Origin: Phycisphaerales bacterium UBA1845
GTDB lineage: Bacteria; Planctomycetota; Phycisphaerae; UBA1845
DNA length: 12,345 nt
Assembly (NCBI GenBank): GCA_002338715.1
Contig: DDIR01000126.1
Coordinates: 1-12,345, forward strand
Direction: 5' to 3'
Below, piece by piece: positions 1-6,070 of this stretch (position 1 is its first letter; every line of letters starts with the position of its first letter). A program made the translations under genes and the position numbers. The notes beneath the pieces were generated by a model. That model was not told where the DNA came from and ran no database searches. It worked only from the letters and a program-made list of their open reading frames with translations.

Positions 1-28
1 GCAGAACTTTTTTCATGGATCCTGCCAT
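1..28 (-). CDS. Start of a further tail-region gene, cut by the window edge
   Basis: Just past the stop codon of the 268-residue gene (TGA at 34-32) an ATG occurs at 28-26 and a second in-frame ATG at 16-14. Only MAGSMKKVL can be read before the window ends. A GGGGA stretch lies about 8 nt before the first ATG, and AGGA lies close before the second, so either could be the start. The position directly downstream in the tail operon suggests another tail or baseplate gene, but nine codons are too few to name a function. Confidence 0.4.
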
Positions 29-31
29 GGG

Positions 32-838
32 TCAGATCCCCAAATCATTCAAATTGTTGGTTCGGTAAACCCTCTCGATGTGGACCGAGATCGGCCGCTG
101 AATCAACTCATTGGCCGTCTCGTCTTTCTTGTGCTCGTATCGCACCCACAGATATTCCCATCCCTTTTTGTCGATTCCAGTGATGTCGCCGATCGTCTGG
201 CCGGTCACGTTCGGGCTGGCGGCGAAGCGGTAACCCACCTCCCAATCACCTGCGCCGCGTTTGGTTCCGCCGGCTCCAAGAAACAAGACCTCGCCAACAG
301 CAAAACCCTTGAAGGTCGCGTCATTCACGCACCCTGTGAGATCGAACAGTGTCGCTTTGTATGCCGGTGTTACCAAGCTGTCGGGCAGGTAGTGCGTCTC
401 CGAGAATTGATATACCGGCACGGCGATGTCCACGCCCTCGACGCCGTCGGGTGTGACGCCGATCGCGCCTTTGCAGTCGGGAGCAGTCTTGCCTGGCGGC
501 GCGTATCGGGCAACGCTATTCAGTGCCTGCGTGATGTGTTGCGTTCCGCCCCCGGTGTCGAATGAAAACGTTGATTCATCGGTCGGGGGTACACGGCTGT
601 AGCGGACGATGCCATCCCACAGTTCGTCGCCGACCGGTTCAACTGAGATACTCTCGCGCCAGAGCACCAAACTGCCATCGTTGTAAACGTCGAAGGCCAC
701 CGGTGATCCGGCCCGCACAGTCACGCGCGCCGAATAGTCGTCGTTCGTACCTTTCACGGTGTAGCGCAGCTCAGCCGTCGGTTCATTACTCTCCGTGATC
801 AGGCGGCTCTCGAATTTTTCGTAGATGGTAATGGCCAT
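32..838 (-). CDS. Conserved phage tail-region protein of unknown function
   Basis: A 268-residue soluble protein with no signal peptide or membrane segment. It follows the tape measure gene by 8 bp. An AGGA sequence 6 nt before the ATG at 838 overlaps the end of the tape measure gene and supports this start. The sequence is rich in beta-prone and aromatic residues, with a glycine-rich GGGTQHITQ stretch near residue 96 and the segment FAASPNVTG near residue 206. It resembles, from memory, conserved hypothetical proteins that sit just after the tape measure gene in Planctomycetes prophages. In siphoviruses this place is usually taken by the distal tail protein or other tail-tip components, so a structural tail-tip role is the natural guess, but I see no diagnostic motif. 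It is certainly coding; the function is unassigned. Confidence 0.85.
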   Translation of the reverse strand: MAITIYEKFESRLITESNEPTAELRYTVKGTNDDYSARVTVRAGSPVAFDVYNDGSLVLWRESISVEPVGDELWDGIVRYSRVPPTDESTFSFDTGGGTQHITQALNSVARYAPPGKTAPDCKGAIGVTPDGVEGVDIAVPVYQFSETHYLPDSLVTPAYKATLFDLTGCVNDATFKGFAVGEVLFLGAGGTKRGAGDWEVGYRFAASPNVTGQTIGDITGIDKKGWEYLWVRYEHKKDETANELIQRPISVHIERVYRTNNLNDLGI

Positions 839-846
839 CGAGATTC

Positions 847-2844
847 CTATTTGAAGACGATTCCACCGGTAGTCGCCGCATCAACCAGACGTTTGGTGTT
901 CTTGGCGATCTGCGCACTTGACCGGGCGGTACGTTCTGCGGCATTTCCACCACCACCGAGACCGGCAATTGCTGCGGGGTTGAACGTGCCGGTGACGCTG
1001 AGTTTGCGGGCGATGGTGTCGCCGATGCCTGAAAGCTTCTCTTCGAGGCCCGCCAGCGGATCGCCTAGCCTACGTCGCGGTAATGCCGGATCTGCATCGG
1101 TCGATCCGCGTTTCGCACGCGCCGCCGCAATGGCCTCGTCGAGTTCCTTCCTGGCGTCTGCGAGCGATTGCTTCGTGGCCGCGACCTTCGCGCTGGTTTC
1201 GTTGTCCAGTGCCGTCTGCGCTTCGTCGAATTGCCGGCCAATCTCGGCCAGTGTTGCCTCGTTCAACGCCGCAGCGCCGCTTCGTTCGCTTTGGCGCTGC
1301 TGTTCCCGTGCTGCGAGTGCCGCATTTCGTTGTTTGTCGATTTCGGCGTTCGTGTCGGCCAGGTCCTCGTCGGCCATTTGCTTCGCGGCGTTGACGTCGA
1401 GGCCTTCGTCGAACAGGCCCTGTAATTCGAGTAGCCGCTTGGTGGTGAAGTTGATCGCCGAATTCCACGATTTTTTGAACCCAGCGGTGAACCCGGTCCA
1501 TATCCGCGATAGGAATGATGTCGTTTCAATCCAGGCGACTTCGAGACCGTGCAGGATCTGTTGTGTGAACGCCAGTGCGCCGTACCACATCGATTGAACG
1601 GTGCCGAGGAAGTACTGCTTCGATTCGAGCCATATGCGGTTGAGTGCCGCGACACCGTTTTGCCAGGCGAGTTTGAGGGAAAGCCAAAGGATCTTCGCGG
1701 CCAGCGCGATGTCGCCAGCCGCTAGAGCATCAGAGATGCCGCCGATCACTTTGAAAACCGTATCCTTCAGCGACCGGAATCGATCGCCGAGCCATGCCAG
1801 CGCTTCCGCACCGGCGTCGGTGGTAACGAGCAACGTGCCTGCAAGCGCGACCACTGCACTGATGACCAGCCCGATCGGCGATAGTAATGCCGCTATTGCC
1901 GATCCGATGACCCCGAACGCTGCACCGACACCGCCGATGACAGTAATGATCCCACCGATCGCCGATGCCGTGCCGCTGAACAGGAAACCCAACGCAACTA
2001 GGGCGATCCCGCCGGCGACCAACGCAGCCGTAACCTTGAGCGCTGTGACAACAAGTGCCTTGTTCTGTTTGATCCATTCGGAAACCCGCACGACCACCCG
2101 TGTGATGCGATTGGACACGTCGACGATCACCGGCGCCAGTGCTGAACCGATCGTAAAGACGCCTTGCTTGAGCACCCGCCAGAGAATGTTCAACGTATCC
2201 GTCAATACCGCTGCGTCTGAAGCCGCTTCCGTTGAGATCGTCAGCCCGAGTGCGTTCGCTTGGTCGCGCAGTTCGGCCATGCCGCTTGCGCCGTTTTCGA
2301 GCAACGGCAGCAGCTTCGAGCCCGCCCGGCCAAACACGTCCATTGCGGCAGCAGCCCGCGCGGTTGGATCGGCGATCTGGGACAGCCGATCGGCGATGAG
2401 GGTGAATTGCTTTTCTGGAGAGAGACCTTGCAGTTGTTCGACCTTCAGCCCAAGTGTGTCGAAGGCGTCAACTGCGGTAGCCAATCCCTGTGATGCATCG
2501 CCCATGGTGCGCTGCATGACGCGGATACCTTTTTCGAGAGTCTCCAGGTCTGCGCCTGATTGCTCCGCCGCAAAGCCCAATTCGGATAGTGACTCGACGC
2601 TGACGCCCGTGCGTTTGCTCATCTTGTCGAGTTGGTCACCCGCAGATGCGAACACCTTGACGCTGGCCGCCAAGGGTGCAGCAAGCGATGCACCGAACGC
2701 GGTGAGGCGTGTGCCGATGTTCCGCAACCCGGCCCCGAATGCCTTCAGTCGCTTCTGCGCACGGCGCAACCCGGCGGTCAGCTTGTCGCTCACACCAAGT
2801 TCGACGAACGCCTTTCCGGCGCGGATGCCTTGGGCGTTAGCCAT
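847..2844 (-). CDS. Phage tail tape measure protein (lambda H role)
   Basis: A 665-residue protein that would span the tail lumen, set tail length and pass into the host at DNA injection. I start it at the ATG at 2844: GGAGG lies 8 nt upstream (plus positions 2853-2857), and the TTG one codon earlier is less likely. Visible regions, in order: a basic, amphipathic N-terminus; a segment near residues 65-175 with GDQLDKMSKRTG and a 'PTARAAAAMDVFGRAG' stretch typical of tape measure N-domains; a long hydrophobic Ala/Gly/Val/Ile block at about 263-343 able to form three or four membrane helices; an Ala/Glu/Gln-rich coiled coil at about 490-595; and a glycine-rich C-terminus ending NTKRLVDAATTGGIVFK. 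With the usual scaling of about 1.5 angstrom per residue the tail would be near 100 nm. It is separated from the rest of the operon by an inverted HNH gene, so it may depend on read-through or on its own promoter. Confidence 0.93.
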   Translation of the reverse strand: MANAQGIRAGKAFVELGVSDKLTAGLRRAQKRLKAFGAGLRNIGTRLTAFGASLAAPLAASVKVFASAGDQLDKMSKRTGVSVESLSELGFAAEQSGADLETLEKGIRVMQRTMGDASQGLATAVDAFDTLGLKVEQLQGLSPEKQFTLIADRLSQIADPTARAAAAMDVFGRAGSKLLPLLENGASGMAELRDQANALGLTISTEAASDAAVLTDTLNILWRVLKQGVFTIGSALAPVIVDVSNRITRVVVRVSEWIKQNKALVVTALKVTAALVAGGIALVALGFLFSGTASAIGGIITVIGGVGAAFGVIGSAIAALLSPIGLVISAVVALAGTLLVTTDAGAEALAWLGDRFRSLKDTVFKVIGGISDALAAGDIALAAKILWLSLKLAWQNGVAALNRIWLESKQYFLGTVQSMWYGALAFTQQILHGLEVAWIETTSFLSRIWTGFTAGFKKSWNSAINFTTKRLLELQGLFDEGLDVNAAKQMADEDLADTNAEIDKQRNAALAAREQQRQSERSGAAALNEATLAEIGRQFDEAQTALDNETSAKVAATKQSLADARKELDEAIAAARAKRGSTDADPALPRRRLGDPLAGLEEKLSGIGDTIARKLSVTGTFNPAAIAGLGGGGNAAERTARSSAQIAKNTKRLVDAATTGGIVFK

Positions 2845-2884
2845 CAAGCAGCCCTCCGAATGGCGTCAACGGGCGCGCATGGTG

Positions 2885-2890
2885 TAAGAT
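2885..2890 (+). promoter_or_regulatory. Possible -10 element (TAAGAT) of a leaderless HNH transcript
   Basis: TAAGAT ends 7 nt before the ATG of the HNH gene, and I see no Shine-Dalgarno sequence in those 7 nt. A TANNNT box this close to the start codon is the layout of leaderless bacterial genes. No convincing -35 is present. This is a pattern call on a six-base motif only. Confidence 0.25.
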
Positions 2891-2897
2891 TGCTGAT

Positions 2898-3617
2898 ATG
2901 CCAGATCAGACCGTACTTATTCAACGAGGTAGAGGGCGGCGCGCTCAATCGCTGACCGTTCGCATCCCTTCCGACGAGAAGCTCATTGCAGCTGCGTTGG
3001 AACTCAAATCGCACGCCAGCGTGGGCCACGGCAAATTCGGCGTTTATGGCACGAACTGCGTTGTCAAATACACGCCACCTCGGCCGTACACGAAATCCGA
3101 AGTAAATCCATTTACCGGCGAACGTGGTGAGACGTCCGAGCATACAATTGACGAAGAGTGCAGCTTTTATCACTGGGACGGCGAGCTGACTTTTCTTGGC
3201 TTTGTGTGTTTCACTACAAATGCGCCCACAGTGCACCTTCACTGCAAACGCCCATCCCCTGAGCAGTTGGAGCTGTTCAGTGCGGCCAGTCCGGAAGTCG
3301 GGATTGAGGGGCGTCCCGTAACCGTCGAATTGACGCGTTATGAACGAGATCCGATGCTTCGGGCAATGTGCATTGCAGAATGCGGAGCGGAGTGCGCCAT
3401 CTGTGGATTCGATTTCACGACGGCCTACGGAGATGTTGCTGACGGGTTCATTCACGTTCATCATCTGGAACCGCTCAGTGCCGTCGGCGAGGCTCATGAG
3501 ATTGATCCGACGAAGGACCTCATCCCCGTTTGCCCTAACTGTCATGCGGTGATTCATTTACGCACTCCACCCTTCAGTCTGGACGAGGTCAGAGCGATGA
3601 TCCGAAAACGCGGATAA
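2898..3617 (+). CDS. HNH endonuclease, McrA-like, inverted cargo gene in the tail operon
   Basis: A 239-residue protein with a clear C-terminal HNH nuclease. A zinc-binding CAIC pair (C166, C169) is followed by the catalytic-type IHVHHLEPLS (H188, H189), then by DLIPVCPNCHAVIH with the second zinc pair C212/C215, H216 and the terminal H220. This is the layout of predicted restriction HNH enzymes of the McrA group (COG3183 type), which cut DNA in a metal-dependent way. Residues 1-150 form a separate N-terminal region that I do not recognise; it may hold a DNA- or modified-base-recognition domain, but that is inference. It is the only phage-region gene on the plus strand: it diverges from the tape measure gene (53 bp) and converges on the gp10-like gene (20 bp). 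Its base composition looks less GC-rich than its neighbours, consistent with separate acquisition. Defence, superinfection exclusion or homing are all possible roles. Confidence 0.92.
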   Translation: MPDQTVLIQRGRGRRAQSLTVRIPSDEKLIAAALELKSHASVGHGKFGVYGTNCVVKYTPPRPYTKSEVNPFTGERGETSEHTIDEECSFYHWDGELTFLGFVCFTTNAPTVHLHCKRPSPEQLELFSAASPEVGIEGRPVTVELTRYERDPMLRAMCIAECGAECAICGFDFTTAYGDVADGFIHVHHLEPLSAVGEAHEIDPTKDLIPVCPNCHAVIHLRTPPFSLDEVRAMIRKRG

Positions 3618-3624
3618 CCTTCGC
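3609..3624. repeat. 16-bp direct repeat, copy 1
   Basis: CGCGGATAACCTTCGC occurs here and exactly again at 4024-4039. This copy includes the stop codon of the HNH gene and the HNH/gp10 convergent gap. The flanks of the two copies do not match. An exact 16-mer repeated within 415 bp is unlikely by chance. Confidence 0.7.
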
Positions 3625-3637
3625 GTTGGCCACCGAT

Positions 3638-4078
3638 TTACCCTCCGCGCACGCTGCCGGCCCACAGCTTTGGCAGCTTCGGTCGTTCCTTTTCAAGCGC
3701 CGGGCCCATGTATGGTCGCGCTTCGATCGACACGCGGCGGCGCACGATTCGGCCTCGTCGACGTTTCCGAATCACCGTCTTGCCACCATGCTCCAACACA
3801 CTCGGGGCCGCGCCGGGCTTGTTGAGCCTCACCGGACCGATCACCACCGAGTCGCTGGTTGGCTCGTAGCCGAAGTAGATGAATTTCTTCAGCAACCCGG
3901 TGTGTGACGATGGCGGTTTGCCCGGTTGCGATGGGCCCTTCCTGCGGCGAATGCTGCTGCGGGCGGCTGTGCGGATGAACGCACCAGCTTTCGACAGGAC
4001 CGCCCGCCGCGCTTTATCCACGGCGCGGATAACCTTCGCCTTATCGAAGAAAAGCTGTTTGATGCGCATGTCGATCAC
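3638..4078 (-). CDS. HK97 gp10-like phage morphogenesis / head-tail or tail completion protein
   Basis: A small, very basic protein (146 residues from the GTG at 4078). I prefer this GTG because it overlaps the stop of an upstream micro-ORF as GTGA and has a weak GGTGG about 7 nt upstream; a TTG at 4084 and an ATG at 4069 are alternatives. After a helical N-terminus comes AVLSKAGAFIRTAARSSIR, then a KGPSQPGKPPSSHTGLLKK stretch, a beta-rich middle, a basic patch with RKRRRGRIVRRR, and a closing EARPYMGPALEKERPKL. The order 'helix, SQPG.PP..HTG.L, basic beta region, RPfm.pAl' is that of HK97 gp10-like / virion morphogenesis proteins, which act at the neck or tail completion stage. In lambda-type and HK97-type order this gene usually precedes the tail tube gene; here it follows the chaperone genes. 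Family assignment is by pattern, not by search. Confidence 0.8.
   Translation of the reverse strand: MIDMRIKQLFFDKAKVIRAVDKARRAVLSKAGAFIRTAARSSIRRRKGPSQPGKPPSSHTGLLKKFIYFGYEPTSDSVVIGPVRLNKPGAAPSVLEHGGKTVIRKRRRGRIVRRRVSIEARPYMGPALEKERPKLPKLWAGSVRGG
4024..4039. repeat. 16-bp direct repeat, copy 2
   Basis: Exact second copy of the 16-mer at 3609-3624. Here it lies inside the 5' part of the gp10-like gene, where the minus strand encodes AKVIRA. The copies are in the same orientation, 415 bp apart. Confidence 0.7.
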
Positions 4079-4155
4079 AGGCAACCCACCAGATTCAAAA
4101 TCGCAATGACAATTCCGACTTCGAGCAGCCGTTTGAAACGTGTCGCGCTCGACAA
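4075..4155 (-). CDS. Possible hydrophobic micro-ORF between chaperone and gp10-like genes
   Basis: The 93-bp gap between the T-frame stop (4172) and the gp10-like start holds an open frame that ends TGA at 4077-4075, overlapping the GTG of the next gene as GTGA. From a TTG at 4155 it would give 26 residues, the last 17 of which (LLEVGIVIAILNLVGCL) look like one membrane helix. There is no Shine-Dalgarno sequence before the TTG. The coupling overlap is the only argument in its favour; it may be chance. Confidence 0.2.
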   Translation of the reverse strand: MSSATRFKRLLEVGIVIAILNLVGCL

Positions 4156-4171
4156 GCCAATTGTGCCGTGG

Positions 4172-4366
4172 CTACTTGACGAAGACCTCCCGCAGGAGAT
4201 TGAAATCCGCTTTGACGGGCTGACCGGTCTTGCTGAATGGATCGAAATCACTGGGTCGATACGCTCTCGTTTTCTTGGGATCACGATTACAGTTGGCCAG
4301 CAGCGCCATCAGCGACGACGTTCGGCCCCATGCATCCCGCGTGCGGGACTCTGCCATCCGGGTCAA
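4172..4366 (-). CDS. Tail assembly chaperone, T-frame part (lambda GT extension)
   Basis: As drawn it starts at a TTG (4366) that overlaps the G-frame stop as TTGA and encodes 64 residues, including MAESRTRDAWGRTSSLMALL, a CNRDPKK motif and an ending LLREVFVK. This pattern matches the short protein that follows the G-type chaperone in many siphoviral tail modules. There is no Shine-Dalgarno sequence before the TTG, and the same frame stays open upstream through coherent residues (RLIWQCAGVLGLEPGHFTLDEL) as far as at least 4438. I therefore think the T domain is normally made as a -1 frameshift fusion to the G protein, as in lambda gpGT, which binds the tape measure protein and tail tube subunits during tail assembly. 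The candidate slip site is given separately. The 195-bp coding stretch is sound; the mode of initiation is inference. Confidence 0.75.
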   Translation of the reverse strand: MTRMAESRTRDAWGRTSSLMALLANCNRDPKKTRAYRPSDFDPFSKTGQPVKADFNLLREVFVK

Positions 4367-4863
4367 CTCGTCGAGGGTGAAGTGCCCGGGTTCAAGACCG
4401 AGGACACCGGCGCACTGCCAGATGAGTCGTTCGCATTCTGAAGCGCTTGTTCGATGGTTTGTTCGAGTTCGTTGCTGGTCAGTTTGGCTTCGACCATGTC
4501 CCTTGCCCTGTCCATCACCCGCCAGGTCGTTTCGAGGACCCGCGTCAGGTTCGCCCGATCCCTCGGGCTGGGGGAAAAACCCACGAGTTCTTCGAGCACC
4601 GCCTTCGTTGCGTGTTCGATGGCGTCGCCCGCCATTGCCCGACCGAAATCTTCATCCGTAACATTCTGTGCGTCCGCCTCAGGTTTGCAGATCACGTACA
4701 CCACGTCGCACAGCAGTACGGGATCGCGGATCAATCGTTCGATCAGCGTACCCTCGACGATCTCCAGCAGGTTCACGTCGAGAAGACCTTTGACCCGTTT
4801 GATCGCATCCACGTTGATGGCGATCGTCCAAGTGCGCCCCGCGTTGTCGGTGAACTGCTTCAT
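4363..4863 (-). CDS. Tail assembly chaperone (lambda G role)
   Basis: A 166-residue helical protein that begins MKQFTDNAGRTWTIAINVDA. The ATG at 4863 overlaps the tail tube stop as ATGA and has AAGGTG 5 nt upstream, so it is preferred to an ATG 18 nt earlier. It contains a hydrophobic core segment near residues 45-60 (LIRDPVLLCDVVYVIC), then acidic helices, and ends in a Ser/Pro/Gly-rich tail from about residue 147 (NDSSGSAPVSSVLNPG). Position directly after the tail tube and before the tape measure, size, and the short overlapping second frame all fit the siphoviral G chaperone, which holds the tape measure protein during tube polymerisation. The low-complexity tail lies where the second frame is also open, so its sequence may be constrained mainly by the overlapping frame. 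Confidence 0.82.
   Translation of the reverse strand: MKQFTDNAGRTWTIAINVDAIKRVKGLLDVNLLEIVEGTLIERLIRDPVLLCDVVYVICKPEADAQNVTDEDFGRAMAGDAIEHATKAVLEELVGFSPSPRDRANLTRVLETTWRVMDRARDMVEAKLTSNELEQTIEQALQNANDSSGSAPVSSVLNPGTSPSTS
4384..4390 (-). other. Candidate -1 frameshift heptamer CCCGGGC
   Basis: On the minus strand the G frame reads ...CCG GGC..., preceded by C, giving C CCG GGC, which has the X XXY YYZ form. Slipping back one base would read CCC GGG and enter the T frame at HFTLDEL, 19 bases before the G stop. It is the only heptamer of this form I find in the overlap. Resemblance of the T frame to a chaperone domain already begins upstream of it, so the real slip site could lie further upstream. 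No downstream hairpin or pseudoknot was established. Confidence 0.4.
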
Positions 4864-5351
4864 GATGTCACCTTCACCCATTCGGGCGCCACATCTGAAT
4901 ACGCCGGCTTAATCGTCACGCTGACCATTTGGCCTTCCTCAAGTGGCTCACCTTTCGAAAAACTGATCACTTTGAAGTCAGCCCAAAGGCCCATCGTTCC
5001 GACATCGCTTTCGTCACCGTCGAGGATGGCCATCGGGATCACGGTGCGGTTGAGCCATCCCCCGAGGATCTTCGCAAAACCCGTGTCGGCCGGGTCGTAG
5101 GCCATCTCAAATTCAACGCTGCCTTCCTTGAGCGTGGGTTCGGTTGCCCGCCAGCCGTTGTTAGCCCGCGTGGTCACATCCGCTTCGCCTTCTTCGAGGT
5201 TCAAGGTCACGTCACGAACGTTGCCAAGCTCCACGAGGCTGCCCGGCGCTGCTCCACCATGAATCCCATCCGCATCGGCTGCACCCCAACTGGCGCGGGT
5301 CCCCGTGCCGAGGTAGTACATCTTTCCGTTCATGCCCAACTTGATTGCCAT
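4860..5351 (-). CDS. Major tail tube protein (lambda V role)
   Basis: A 163-residue protein beginning MAIKLGMNGKMYYLGTG. GGAG lies 8 nt before the ATG at 5351, which makes the start secure. The body shows alternating beta-type segments with the signature VRDVTLNLEEGEADVTTR, followed by EFEMAYDPAD and a C-terminal VSVTIKPAY. 'nv.dvtl...' followed by 'eaDvTtR...w.a..p.l..' is a recurring tail tube pattern in siphoviral proteins of this size. The protein would stack as hexameric rings around the tape measure protein to make the tube. It is followed by, and overlaps, the chaperone gene, the standard arrangement. It is shorter than lambda gpV, which carries an extra C-terminal Ig-like domain; none is seen here. 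Confidence 0.88.
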   Translation of the reverse strand: MAIKLGMNGKMYYLGTGTRASWGAADADGIHGGAAPGSLVELGNVRDVTLNLEEGEADVTTRANNGWRATEPTLKEGSVEFEMAYDPADTGFAKILGGWLNRTVIPMAILDGDESDVGTMGLWADFKVISFSKGEPLEEGQMVSVTIKPAYSDVAPEWVKVTS

Positions 5352-5363
5352 GCTGCTTACTCC

Positions 5364-5636
5364 TCAGCGGGTGTTGCCGATCACCACCAACTGCGTGTTC
5401 GCGAACGTTGAGTTCACTTCAATCGTGTTAAGATCGACTCCCGACAAACTCACAACAAACGTGAGGGGCCAACGCGATGTCTCAGCGCCGTGTCGGATAT
5501 TGAAGTACGTTCCTGCCGCCACAAAACCCGCCGGCTGGAACTGCAAGATGGTGACGTTCGCCACCAGCGGTACGTCTGAGATTGGAACCCAAGTACTGGT
5601 CAGATCAATGGTTTTGAGGACCGGGTTGTTGGCCAT
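5364..5636 (-). CDS. Small phage structural-region protein of unknown function
   Basis: A 90-residue protein starting MANNPVLKTIDL. An ATG 9 nt earlier (5645) overlaps the preceding stop as ATGA but follows AGGAG with no spacing, whereas the ATG at 5636 is 9 nt from that AGGAG, so I prefer the later start. The protein is beta-rich with no membrane segment (for example LTFVVSLSGVDLNTIEV) and ends in TQLVVIGNTR. Its place between the tail-terminator-like gene and the tail tube gene implies a neck or tail role. I recall similar small hypotheticals in the same position in Planctomycetes prophages, but no function is known to me. Confidence 0.75.
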   Translation of the reverse strand: MANNPVLKTIDLTSTWVPISDVPLVANVTILQFQPAGFVAAGTYFNIRHGAETSRWPLTFVVSLSGVDLNTIEVNSTFANTQLVVIGNTR

Positions 5637-5641
5637 GGCAC

Positions 5642-6070
5642 TCATCTCCTCACGCGATACGTCACGCTTACGACGCTGGTGAACACGCGCTGTTGATCAA
5701 GATGCTCGGGCGCGAACACCGGTTCGTTGGCGATCGACAGCCATGCCGCTTCGGGTAACGCTTCGAGCGACTTGAGTCGCAGGTGATCAACAATTTGTTC
5801 TGCCAAATCCGCCAGCGCATCGAGTTCCGCCGGTTCGTCGGGATTCACTTTCTGCTGAATGCCGATGTCGATCGTGCAGTCGAAGTAACTGCTAGTGCGC
5901 GTGGCCGTGGTGATCTCGGCTGACTTGGGCACGATCGTCACATTCAGGTCGGCCAGGTCCGAGAGTTCGACTGACGGCACATACTTCCGTACCGCCGTGA
6001 CCGGCGGCTCGAACGATCCAAGGTTCAAACTGGCGGCGACGGCATCGGCTACGTCGATCACGGTACTCAT
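5642..6070 (-). CDS. Tail terminator / neck-like protein (lambda U position)
   Basis: A 142-residue protein beginning MSTVIDVADAVAASLN. Its ATG at 6070 overlaps the stop of the head-completion-like gene as ATGA. The layout is helix, beta strand, then a 'dCtIDIGIQQKV' type strand, a helix with the acidic DALADLAEQIVDHL, and a final strand FTSVVSVTYRVRR. This alternation, with an N-terminal 'va.al...l' helix, a mid-protein strand describing an error- or noise-like beta hairpin, and a C-terminal strand, is what tail terminator and neck proteins of siphoviruses look like, and the position just before the tail tube gene agrees. It would cap the tail tube and form the junction with the head. Assignment rests on position and general fold pattern, so the exact role is moderate confidence while coding status is high. 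Confidence 0.8.
   Translation of the reverse strand: MSTVIDVADAVAASLNLGSFEPPVTAVRKYVPSVELSDLADLNVTIVPKSAEITTATRTSSYFDCTIDIGIQQKVNPDEPAELDALADLAEQIVDHLRLKSLEALPEAAWLSIANEPVFAPEHLDQQRVFTSVVSVTYRVRR

Noticed and set aside
851..1597. 248-codon plus-strand frame
   Set aside because: Shadow of the tape measure C-terminal half; Ser/Ala-rich and without motifs.
1601..2887. 428-codon open frame on the plus strand opposite the tape measure gene
   Set aside because: Antisense of a well-supported tape measure gene. The product is Ser/Pro/Ala-rich with no recognisable domain, typical of a shadow frame in GC-rich DNA.
2844..3557. 237-codon minus-strand frame opposite the HNH gene whose stop overlaps the tape measure start as TGATG
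   Set aside because: The TGATG overlap is tempting, but the plus strand encodes an unmistakable HNH domain and the minus-strand product shows no family pattern. At most its last codons could be a remnant of a gene displaced by the HNH insertion.
3607..3627. AACGCG...CGCGTT hairpin between the convergent HNH and gp10-like genes as a bidirectional terminator
   Set aside because: Stem only 6 bp with a 9-base loop and no T-tract on either side.
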